A stretch of DNA of 64,000 bases, taken from NCBI RefSeq assembly GCF_017654505.1, contig NC_054541.1, forward strand, positions 46,504,486 through 46,568,485, written 5' to 3'. The notes under the pieces are model-generated. The model was not told where the DNA came from. It did no database searches and saw only the letters and a program-made list of their open reading frames with translations. Below, in pieces: positions 1-9,230 of the stretch. This DNA comes from Polyodon spathula (Eukaryota > Chordata > Actinopteri > Acipenseriformes > Polyodontidae). The position numbers and the translations under genes are program-made. The stretch's first letter is position 1. Each line of letters begins with the position of its first letter.

Positions 1-290
1 TGCTAATTTCCAACTGTCCCTTCTTCCTGGTTATTGTGGTACTCTTAAAGTAGTGCCTATTGTTAATTTTGTTAACTTCTTTTAAAAACTCAATCAAGTA
101 CCCCCTAATTCTACTTTGATCTAGGCTATACTGTACATTCAGTTCCCTCCGCCTATCTTTGTAGCTCATTCTTCAAGCCCTGGAATGAGTGTTTGCTCCT
201 CGCTGGACTCTTGACACTCTCTCCAAGGCCAACATGTCCCTGACTCACTTTCCACTGACTGACCAAAAGTGATTCTGTGTGCTGGTGCAC
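1..290 (-). mobile_element. LINE fragment (CR1/L3-like reverse transcriptase C-terminus), runs off the left edge
   Basis: Read on the minus strand, about 1-110 is open and encodes a segment with LIEFLKEVNKINNRHYF, matching the layout of the region after the reverse transcriptase in CR1/L3-type LINEs (compare LIQAFKILKGIDSVDPRDFF in the CR1 copy at 19232-21910). Further 5' on the minus strand, to about 290, pieces resembling the segment with the core VQRR and a YKDRRRELN-like stretch can be read with at least one stop. It differs clearly from the other CR1 copies in this window, so it is an older or different family. The left end lies outside the window. The family name is inferred from motif layout only. 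Confidence 0.55.
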
Positions 291-1434
291 CATCTTCCAT
301 AAAAACAGGGATCTCAAGTGGTAGTGATGAGTCGATCGTACAATGTTACCTGGAAATTTTAAAAGTTACACTTCTCTTAACAAGAACAGTTGACGGTACT
401 GAAGCTAAACATGGCTGCACTTTTAAATACTGACTCACAGCAATCCACAGTCAGCCTGTTGAACTCTGTATTCATCTGAGTCTTTGTATCCTGATAACAT
501 GGGTCACTGTTTCATACAGCCCAAAGGAATTTGGAAATTGCAAAAGTGTTGTAACAAATATTTGGGCTCATTGTATTACAATATAAAGCACCTTTTAGTT
601 GTAGGTAACAGAATAGTATTGTTGCTGCTGTTATTATTATTATTGGGTTTTACAGGTTATGTTGATGAGTGCTTCCCTCGGTCGTGAAGATTATTTGGCC
701 ATTAAGTTTAAACCTGCTACATTGCAGCACACAAATTTCCATTTGCATGTCTGGGTATAAAAGGAAGGGATTAGCAACCAGTAATTGTGTTTTTCTTCCT
801 TTTGAAAGGAGAAAACTCTAGAGTTGTAAATAGGGTCAGACCTCTGCTAGAATATTTGTGATGACTCATATCTTATCGGCTTGCTGGCATGCATCTTAAA
901 TGCTCCTGGCATTATACAGCAAGTCTCTAAATATACTGAGAAAGGCTTCTCAAGAAAGAAGTGATCCACATTTTCAAAAGTCTGCACTCTGGAGGGTTGT
1001 ACACTTTGTATATTAGTTAATCTGCTCTACTGACCAGGCTGCCTTAAGTATTTAGTGTGAGTGGTGAGCAGTGACACTGTTTATCAGTGCAGCTGTTTGT
1101 AATACATAACATAATCCATGCTTAGCCTCCTTCTACGAAGAGTTTGATACGTTTACATGCAACACTGTTTTATCCATACTGTGTAAGTCACCTTAGAAGA
1201 CTTTGATACAGTAACTCAGGAAGCCATGGAACTTTCACTGACCGCTTCTGTTGTCATAAAATTGGCAAAGAGTTTAAACTTGCAGAAACTGATAAGATGT
1301 GCTCAAATCAGCATTGCATTTATTTTTTTTCCCCAGAAACAATTAGTGTCATTAGAGGATTCAACAATGCTATGTGAAAGCAAATCATCTTAGTTCTGTA
1401 GTGCCAGCAGTGGACATTATTTAATTAGTCGTTT

Positions 1435-1465
1435 AAAAAATAAATAAATAAATAAATAAATAAAT
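1435..1465. repeat. (AAAT)n microsatellite
   Basis: A run of A followed by seven or so copies of TAAA. It is a simple sequence repeat; it may be the tail of an old retroposon, but no body is recognisable next to it. Confidence 0.85.
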
Positions 1466-1861
1466 TATAGTTGCAGTGCATTGTATTTTCTGTAACAGTG
1501 TGTGTTTTTTTTTTTAACTTTTTATACTCAAGTAACATGAGCTGCAACAAACCTACAAATGTTGAATTTCCAGGAAGGGTCTGTGATTGGAACACTGCAT
1601 GGCTCCATCCATGTCCAAACAGATGTATTTTGAGCCACAAAAAAACAAATGCAACATAATTAAAATTGAATTACGCATTGAGCAGTGGATGACCTTTTAC
1701 CAAGATCAGCACACCTCTGGGAGGTCTACTCTGGGTGGACCAGATTAAAACTACTGCATTAGAGCTTGTGGGCAGACTTTCAATATTCCAGGTATAAAAT
1801 AGATGGAGTAGCTCCATGATAGCTACTGCACATCGCTACATTAATGAAGTGGAATAAAACA

Positions 1862-1926
1862 TTCATGACTCAAAACAGTACTGTCTTTCGTTTTCAAACG
1901 TGTTCATGACTCAAAACAGTACTGTC
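1862..1926. repeat. 25-bp direct duplication
   Basis: The 25-base sequence beginning ttcatgactcaaaacagtac occurs exactly at 1862-1886 and again at 1902-1926, 40 bases apart. The intervening 15 bases are not repeated. It looks like a local tandem duplication with a divergent spacer. Confidence 0.85.
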
Positions 1927-4664
1927 TCGTATTTCCTCGTTTACACAATTATTGAGCATCAGTCAGTAACAATCTGACTGATATGATTTTTTTTTTTTCC
2001 CACTTTCCTTGGTTTCCTTAGAAATGTGCCATCTCTGCAATGAATTGAGGGATTGTAGTCCTGGGCAAGGTGTTATCGCCGATTATACTCAACAAAGAAA
2101 TATATATCCCAGTTTCCACAGCACTAGAGTTAGGGTTAACAAAAGGTAGTGTTTACGTGATGAATTGGTTGTATTTGCTAGTTTTGGGTACATAGTTTCA
2201 TTGTCAGTTTCTGGCCGCGGTACGACAATATGGCAATAAAAACGTCAGTGTCCTGAATGAGAGGAAAATTCACCTCCAGCCGGCTTTTAAAACACAGTGT
2301 GGAAATGAATTGCCAGTGATTGATACTCAATTATAACGAAATCAACACATTATGATTTATTTAATAGCACTGACATACTACTTGCATGTAATTATATACA
2401 GTAATACTGAATCTTCTCTGTTATGAATACTTCAGATGCTTAACAATACAGCATTTCGTGTTTGACAGCACTGAATGCGTTCTGTCTACATTTAGCCCCA
2501 GGTAAGAGTTTAGCTTAAACGCGGTGAACAAACCTGATTTAGCACAGTGTTAGGAATCCTTTCAGAGCTTATACAGCAGAGGACAGCCATTTGGATTTAA
2601 TGATGGTTCCCAGTGTATCATTCTTAAACACACAATCTGTGTCAGACTGCCTAAGGGAGGAGCTTTGCGGAAGTAGGGACATTTTTGCTGGTGCAGCAAA
2701 AACTCGGTTAGGTTAATTAAACTTCACCAAAGTGCTGATCAGTGCCATCCTTCATAGAGAATAATGGAGCCAACGGGGACGCCTTGGTTTTACTCCAGTG
2801 TAGTGAAAAAGATTAAGCTGACAAATGGTTTTTGATTCAAAAACACTTTATATACAAGAAAGGTATACCTCCAATACAATCATATAAGCACGAGATTTAA
2901 ACTGACTTCGGACGAGACCTCAGTACAGCTCAGTGCATACGTTTGTATCAGAAAGCACGGATATCCATGGAGTCAATTCGAAAGAGATGAAAAGACTGTT
3001 TACCATTTTGGGTATTTATACCTTTGTAAACAACTGTTGACTCCACTCCCATTTGTTTTACTTCTGTCCAGTGATAGGGGTTTCCACTCTATCATTGCAA
3101 ATTCTCTCTGCGGGGGAAAAGGGGGGCTGCATACCATGTTGTACCTAGCAGGGCGCATCCATCTTGTCTTTCAGTTCCCCTCCCCCATCTCACACTATCT
3201 CTGCTAATTTCCTGCCTTTTGGCGTTTAGCTCAGACGACCATCTGTGACTTTGAGTCGTGTTAGGCTGTGCAAAACCGCACGTAACTGGTTTTGCCAAAT
3301 GGTAAATGAAATAATTCAAAACTTACAGAATACTGTATAGAACCTTAATATAAAAGCATATTAAAGGAACTGAATTAGTAAGCACATTAAAACGACTATA
3401 AAAACGCATTCACATAATTTAAACAATGATTAGAAAGAACTAAATTATAAAAGACACATATACAATGTAAAACTTACAATTAATGACATCATTAATACCG
3501 CATGCAGAAAGCCATCACTACACCAGAATGAATTGGAATTTGTTTGAAGTGTTTTGGCTGTAAAATAAATCGCACAGATACCTGGTAGTATTCTAATGCT
3601 TGAATTAATTAAAAGTCCAAAATGATCCGCTATTTGAAGAGTGGCAATAAAAAATCACTACAGAATCAAAATTTATACGAAAAAAACTGTTATTAGTAGA
3701 ACGGTCAAAAAAGTAATATAGTGCAAAAAGTGCTCCGTGCAAACATTTCGGTCACATGACCATCCTGATAGACTCAGTTTCAGAAGCTAATCTGTAATAT
3801 GTTGTTTGCATCTTAATGTGCTGTGATGCCACTAGCATTTCCGTTGAAGGGAGAAGCTCAATGCCACCTACATTTGCAATGATTATTTAAAGCCCTGTAG
3901 GGTGTAGTGACTGGTGTTCAGTATAACAGCATTCCCATATTTAATCAACAAAGAATAGGCAAGTAGTCAATACAACAATTGATACACAAGCCACAGCAAG
4001 CAGAACATGCACAGAAATCGGTGATGTCATCTATCACTGTAGAGTACAATATATTTAGTCACCATGGAAACGGCCTCCGTTATGTCACATACCTGCTGAT
4101 CTGTTTAAATCTGTTCTAATTGAAGTATGGTTCAGTGCACATACAAAGAAAAAAAGGTTTGTTTTTTTTCTGTTCTAGCACTGTGTCATAATAGAAATCT
4201 ATAATGTGGTCACAAAGATTAACATTAACAAGGTGAATTACTAACAGGCCTTGGCTTTAATACCTGGTCATAGCCCCCTGTCTGAGCTCCGTATTCTATA
4301 CATTACTACCTCATTTTCATTTCCCTTGATTGCAAGCCATTAAGTGTCAACGTTACAGCAGAAATTCAACATTTTAAACACTGCATGCAAATAATCCATG
4401 CTGTTCGGTTTCAAAACAGTTAAATGAATGGATCCACTTTTTACTGTGTTGTTTCGGGCCATATGCAGTATACCTGCTGAAAAGTGATAAAGGGCACTGG
4501 GGGGGTGGAGTATAACTTCCAGTCTGATTGCCGAGCACAAAACTGATCAATAAACTGATGTATAAGAGGAACTTTTTTTACCTTCAGTTTCCATTTTACG
4601 CCTGAAGAAGAGACCTTTGTGATCTTGAAAGCTATAATTTTTATGCATATTTCGCTAATCCTAC

Positions 4665-4873
4665 TGTAGTAATGTGAATGTTTATGTATATAATGCAGTT
4701 CGTTATGCCACTAGAGGTCACTAGCGCCCTACATACTTACCCTCTACCTAGGATACCGTGGGGTCGAGGATGTCCTTAGAAAACACTAGTGTGTAGGTTT
4801 CAACAGAGATTGTTCTAATAAAGACACTGTGATTAAAGTTATACTCTTGCATCTTGGATCTCGGGTTATTACA
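4665..4873 (+). repeat. 5' LTR of the gypsy element
   Basis: Starts TGTAGTAATG and ends GGGTTATTACA, with the usual TG...CA termini. It contains a TATA-like stretch near 4686 (tgtatataatg) and the polyadenylation signal AATAAA near 4818. It pairs with 9015-9225. At 4708-4721 the sequence ccactagaggtcac is one mismatch from a CTCF core motif. Confidence 0.95.
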
Positions 4874-5003
4874 TATGGCGACGAGGAAATCGGACAACTT
4901 GTCTTAGGTCGTTGAAAACGGAGACATCGAAGGAGAAAAGTGTAGCTGCAAAGCTTCGGCCGAACCTGCTAACGTTAGCGAGAGCGCTCACAGACAACGT
5001 AAC
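4874..5003 (+). other. Gypsy leader and probable primer-binding site
   Basis: Untranslated leader between the 5' LTR and the gag start at 5004. The bases directly after the LTR (tatggcgacgaggaaat) are where the tRNA primer-binding site of gypsy elements lies. I do not assign a primer tRNA because I cannot compare with tRNA 3' ends here. Confidence 0.6.
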
Positions 5004-5913
5004 ATGGCTGCCACGGTAGGAACAACCGCGCCGTTTGATAGTCAGCTACAGACATGGGAGGAATATTGCGAAGTGCTGTCGCATTTTTTTGAAGCAAATG
5101 AGATTGACAACGGCAATAAAAAGAGGGCGATTCTCTTAAGTTCGGTAGGAAGCCAAACATATAGTCTGATGAGAAATTTGTTAAGCCCAGATAAGCCAGG
5201 GGACAAATCGTTTGTTGAAAACGCACTACAACCCAAAGCCCAGCGAAATAGTTCAACGCTTTAAATTTAACTCGAGAAACAAACAGGCGAATGAGAGTGT
5301 GACTGAATATATGGCATTGCTACGAGAACTGGCTCAACATTGCAACTATGGAGACAGGCTAAAGGAAATGTTACGGGACAGGCTAGTCTGTGGTATAGAC
5401 GATGATAGTATTCAGCGCAGGCTGTTAGCAGAAACCGAGTTAACATTTGAAAAAGCACTGAAACTTGCTCAGGCATTGGAGACAGCGAACAAAAACGTTC
5501 AGGATTTACAATGGCAAAGCAAAGGAAGCAATGGTGCTAACTGGAAACATGCTAGCCAGGCTACAGTGCAAAAGCTAAAAACGTGGAGGGAACCATGAAC
5601 TAGCGGAACTATGAGGGCATGTTATAGATGCGGTGGTGAGCACATGGCGAATGACTGTCGTTTTCTTAAGGAAATGTGTCACAGATGCGGAAAAAAGGGG
5701 CACATCAGGAAAGCGTGCAGGGCGAACTCACCTGTGGAGAAAACCAAACCTAGAGGGGGAGGAAAACAAAAGCAGGGAAAAGTAAAAAAAAAACATGGGG
5801 GTCATCACATTAGTGAAAATCCTGAAACAGATGCAAGTGACGGTGAAGACGTGTTCATTATGAATAATGTAACAGAGACAAGCATTCCCAGGGTAGCGCC
5901 TATCACATTATAG
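5004..5913 (+). pseudogene. Gypsy gag (capsid/nucleocapsid), broken
   Basis: Gag packages the retrotransposon RNA into virus-like particles in the cytoplasm. The frame opens at 5004 with MAATVGTTAPFD and a capsid-like region with WEEYCEVLSHFFEAN. Near 5215-5220 the frame shifts and gag continues in the frame of 5212-5598 (MALLRELAQHCNYGD, typical retrotransposon gag). A TGA at 5596-5598 interrupts it; the same frame continues from 5611 with the nucleocapsid part. Two zinc knuckles are visible: the first (C4, C7, H11, C16 counted from the ATG at 5611) has CX2CX3HX4C spacing, one residue short of the canonical form; the second (C23, C26, H31, C36) is a canonical CX2CX4HX4C. A TAG at 5911-5913 ends this frame. 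At least one frameshift and one stop make it non-functional. Confidence 0.9.
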
Positions 5914-6308
5914 TTAAAATTGAACAAGTCGGATGTGCAATTTGAGGTTGACACGGGGTCCAGTGTTACAATTATGAATGAAACAGAGTACTCCAAACTA
6001 AAGAATGGGGCAAAAGTACCTGAGCTAAAGACATGTTCCCTGCATCTCAGAACCTATACAGGCAAAAGAGTGAAAACAACCTAACTGTACAGTACAGAGA
6101 GACTGTTAAACAGCTGCCAGTAGTAGTCGTGTCTGGCAAAGGACCAAACCTACTGGGCCGCGGTTGGATTAAGGAGTTGGAATTAAACTGGGGCACTGTA
6201 AACCAGATAGGTAGAGACAAAACAACACTCCAGGATATGTTGAAGAAACATGAGAATGTATTCAAAGAGGAATTGGGGACATTGCGAGGCCCACTGGCTA
6301 AAATATGA
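5914..6308 (+). pseudogene. Gypsy aspartic protease and start of pol, frameshifted
   Basis: The aspartic protease processes the retrotransposon polyprotein. After the TAG at 5911 the same frame runs open to a TAA at 6082-6084 and contains the protease active-site motif DTGSS, in the context VDTGSSVTIMN, at 5950-5964. The protein then continues in another frame (within 6033-6308), where QLPVVVVSGKGPNLLGR and WIKELELNW are the usual end of the gypsy protease and the linker to reverse transcriptase. A frameshift near 6070-6085 separates the halves. Near 6300 a further shift moves the reading into the reverse transcriptase frame. Confidence 0.85.
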
Positions 6309-6309
6309 G

Positions 6310-7473
6310 GCAACACCAAGGTTCTTTAAGCCAAGACCTGTGCCTTATGCTATGAAACCGAAGGTGGAGGCTGAGCTGGACCGCCTCTTGAGAGACAAAA
6401 TAATTGAACCAGTGAAATTCTCTGAGTGGGCAGCTCCCATAGTCCAAGTGCTAAAGCCTGATAACTCTGTGAGGATTTGCGGAGATTACAAACTTACTGT
6501 AAATCGGGTGTCCAAACTGGAACAGTATCCCATTCCCAGAATTGAAGATCTTTTTGCAAAGCTCTCAGGAGGGGCAAAATTCAGCAAATTAGACATGAGT
6601 CATGCCTATCAGCAGGTAATATTTGATGAGGAATCAAAAAAGTACGTAACTATAAACACACACAAAGGGTTATTTACTGTAAACCGTCTTCCATTTGGGG
6701 TTTCATCCAGTCCTGGTATCTTTCAGAGAATTATGGAGGGTTTGCTGCAGGGAATTACCCATGTAGCCATTTACCTGGACGACATCATGGTGACGGGCAA
6801 GAATGATCAGGAGCACCTGCAGATGCTAAGCGAGGTACTTCAGAGAGTGGAGGAGGCAGGCCTACGGCTAAAGAGAAGGAAGTGTACCTTTCTGGGAAGT
6901 GAGGCTGAGTTTCTGGGTCACAAAGTGGATGCTACAGGACTACACCCACTTAAGAACAAGGTACAAGCTATCCAAAATGCACCTGCACCTACCAACATAA
7001 CAGAGCTTAAGGCTTACTTAGGACTGTTGAACTATTACAGCAGGTTTTTACCTAACCTGTCAACACTGTTGGCCCCACTGCACAAACTGTTGAGAAAAGA
7101 CACAAAATGGCAATGGAAAAAAGAGCAGGAGGCTGCTTTTGAGAAATCTAAAAAGCTCATGCAATCCACAGATATACTTGTGCATTACGACAGTGAGAAA
7201 GAGCTGATTCTGTCCTGTGACGCCTCCCCCTACGGGATAGGCGCAGTACTTTCACACCTCATGCCAGATGGGTGGGAGAGACCCATAGGTTTTATGTCAA
7301 GAACACTCACATCAGCTGAACGAAACTACTCTCAGCTTGATAAAGAGGGACTGGCTGTGATTTTCGGGGTGCAACGGTTTCACAAGTATCTCTATGGTAG
7401 AAAGTTCACCATCTGTTCCACAGATGGTGTCACCGAGGATCCAGAGGTGGGCTGTGACACTGCGAGCGTATGA
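6310..7473 (+). pseudogene. Gypsy reverse transcriptase and RNase H, largely intact frame
   Basis: This is the longest open part of the element (frame of 6250-7473). It copies element RNA into DNA. Visible in order: KPRPVPYAMKPKVEAELDRL at the start of the RT domain, the catalytic KLDMSHAYQQV motif, PFGVSSSPGIFQRIM, and the active-site box YLDD at 6772-6783. The thumb and connection follow (FLGHKVDATGLHPL, AYLGLLNYYSRFLPNL). RNase H begins at LILSCDASPYGIGAVLSH (first catalytic aspartate) and continues to NYSQLDKEGLAVIFGVQRFHKYLYG. Just after this, around 7415-7435, a deletion and frameshift remove the next RNase H segment; the reading resumes in the frame of 7394-8011. The catalytic RT residues are present, but upstream and downstream breaks leave no complete polyprotein. 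Confidence 0.92.
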
Positions 7474-8277
7474 GTACGTGATAGTCTACAAGGCGGGTAA
7501 GGACCATGGCAACGCAGACGCCTTGAGTCGTGTGCCACTGCCGGACACTTCCCAATCCACAGGTCTGGAAGACAGGGTGCTGATGATGGAAGACATAGCG
7601 ATGGTGACCACAGAGGAGGTGAGAGTGTGGTCAGGTAAAAATTCCATACTGTCTAGGGTGAGAGAGTATGTTTTAAGGGGGTGGCCACAGCAGGGGGAAG
7701 GAACAGATTTTACACCTTATTCTGCTAGGAAGACAGAATTGAGTGTGCAAGATGGTTGTGTCTTGTGGGGGGCACGTGTCATCATCCCACAGCGAGGACG
7801 ACAGGCTGTGTTGGAACAGCTGCATCAGTGCCATCCAGGGGTTTCGCGCATGAAGGCTCTGGCCAGAAGTTATTTCTGGTGGCCCAAACTAGATGAGGAG
7901 ATAGAGACATGGGTAAAGGCATGTAGTGTCAGGAACACCGGAAAGCACCAGCCACAGCCCCGCTACATCCCTGGGAGTGGCCAGACAGACCCTGGAAGCG
8001 ATTGCACCTAGATTATGCAGGACCATTTATGGGGCAGATGTTTTTGATACTCATAGATGCGCATTCCAAATGGATGGATGTTTACTCGGTAACTTCAGCT
8101 GTTACAATTGACTGTTTGCGAAAAAGTTTTAGCAATCGGGGATTACCAGAAATGGTAGTTTCTGATAACGGCACCTGTTTTGTCAGCTCAGAGTTCAAGG
8201 AATTCATGAACAAAAATGGCATTGTCCATGTTACATCAGGCCCGTTTCATGCGTCTTCCAACGGTCTCGCAGAATGA
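7436..8277 (+). pseudogene. Gypsy integrase, frameshifted and internally deleted
   Basis: Integrase inserts element DNA into the host genome. The segment starts with the end of RNase H (KAGKDHGNADALSRV), then the zinc-binding region with HQCHPGVSRMKALARSYFWW and WVKAC; a frameshift near 7930 destroys the last zinc-ligand region. The catalytic core is read from about 8002 (HLDYAGPF, the first catalytic Asp). After VYSVTSA a stretch of the core is missing. The second Asp (VVSDNG) and the catalytic Glu (NGLAE) are present with exactly 35 residues between them, the DX35E spacing of LTR integrases. The codon right after that Glu is TGA (8275-8277). The pattern fits a CGA-to-TGA change by CpG decay. 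Confidence 0.88.
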
Positions 8278-8835
8278 GCCGTTCAAATATTGATGTTACT
8301 AGGGAGGAAACTTCGGTCTACCCTTGATTTAGTGCATCCCGATTTAAAGAGAAAAGTGGAATTTAAGCAGAATAAACAAAAGGAACACCACGACAAGCAC
8401 ACAAAGGGGAGGAGTTTTGGAGACGGAGACTCTGTGATGACAAGAAACTTCAGTTACGGTCCCAAGTGGATACCAGGAGTCATTGCAACAGTGACTGGTC
8501 CTGTATCTTTCAAGGTAATGCTGGGAGATAGGAGGATAGTACGCAGACACATAGATCAGATCCTGTCTAGACAACAGGACACCGTCATTGGGTCAGAGGA
8601 TATTGTGCAGGACACACCTGCAGAGGTTCTGCAACCACCAGCTAGAGTAACCATGCCAGATGAACTTGTTCCAAACAATGCGGACACTGTCTCAGAGCAG
8701 CTTGCTTTGAAACCAGAGGAACAAACTGGGAGTTCCCCAGAGGTGGGCAGGGACAATCAAAGTATGGCACAAGCTGTGCGTCGTTCCCAAAGAACTGTCA
8801 AAAAGCCTGGTTACCTGAAGGACTTTGACTTGTAA
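8278..8835 (+). pseudogene. Gypsy integrase C-terminal tail
   Basis: The same frame as the integrase core resumes directly after the TGA at 8275-8277, but a large part of the usual sequence between the catalytic Glu and this tail is deleted near 8285. From 8290 it reads LLGRKLRSTLDLVHPDLKR, then a basic, chromatin- or DNA-binding type tail with GDSVMTRNFSYGPKWIPG and the pattern RRIVRRHIDQIL that usually closes gypsy integrases. It ends with a TAA at 8833-8835. No chromodomain is visible. Downstream 8836-9014 is non-coding and ends in the polypurine tract. Confidence 0.85.
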
Positions 8836-9014
8836 ATTTTTTTTTTAAAAAGTTTGAAATTAAATGTTTATGTATAGTTAAGGATGGACTATTGTGTGTA
8901 GTTGTTACAGCAATAGTTCAGAGATATCTAGTGTATTAGCGTTACATTTTGTTTATAACTGTGTTTAAACTGTTTCCAAATTTTAGAGAAGCTGAAATGT
9001 TAAGGGGGGGAGAA

Positions 9015-9225
9015 TGTAGTAATGTGAATGTTTATGTATATAATGCAGTTCAAGTTATGCCACTAGAGGTCAGTAGCGCCCTACATACTTACCCTCTACC
9101 TAGGATACTGTGGGGTCGAGGAAGTCCTTAGAAAACACTAATGTGTAGGTTTCAACAGAGATTGTTCTAATAAAGACACTGTGATTAAAGTTATACTCTT
9201 GCATCTTGGATCTCGGGTTATTACA
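9015..9225 (+). repeat. 3' LTR of the gypsy element
   Basis: Matches the 5' LTR over its full length, with about four substitutions and a 2-bp insertion near its start. It is preceded by a G-rich purine tract and followed by the target duplication CCTAC. Confidence 0.95.
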
Positions 9226-9230
9226 CCTAC

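Larger units (their letters stand above)
291..4598. other. No gene recognised; non-coding DNA
   Basis: No open frame here has recognisable protein motifs. The tract holds an AAAT microsatellite (1435-1465), a 25-bp exact direct repeat (1862-1886 and 1902-1926), several A/T homopolymers and AT-rich sequence. The longest frames are under 95 codons and look like chance. At about 4599-4660, immediately before the gypsy insertion, there is a tract of the cctgaagaag...gaaagct type that recurs near ends of some dispersed repeats; this tract appears to resume after the gypsy element (from 9226), so the element probably inserted into an older repeat. Confidence 0.5.
4665..9225 (+). mobile_element. Ty3/gypsy LTR retrotransposon, complete ends, defective interior
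   Basis: The element is 4,561 bp: two short LTRs (209 and 211 bp) around a gag-pol interior in the order gag, zinc knuckles, protease, reverse transcriptase, RNase H, integrase, which is the Ty3/gypsy order. It is flanked by a perfect 5-bp target duplication CCTAC at 4660-4664 and 9226-9230. A purine tract (9000-9014, with a run of G) lies directly before the 3' LTR, as expected for plus-strand priming. The leader after the 5' LTR starts tatggcgacgagg and probably contains the primer-binding site. The two LTRs differ by about four substitutions and one 2-bp indel, which suggests a recent insertion, yet the coding part has at least eight frame breaks, stops or deletions. It cannot encode its own machinery. 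Related elements are commonly annotated in fish as K02A2.6-like proteins. Confidence 0.95.

Noticed and set aside
4599..4660. Penelope-like element end next to the gypsy insertion
   Set aside because: The cctgaagaag tract resembles one seen beside several repeat types, but no GIY-YIG or reverse transcriptase coding block is present to support a class.
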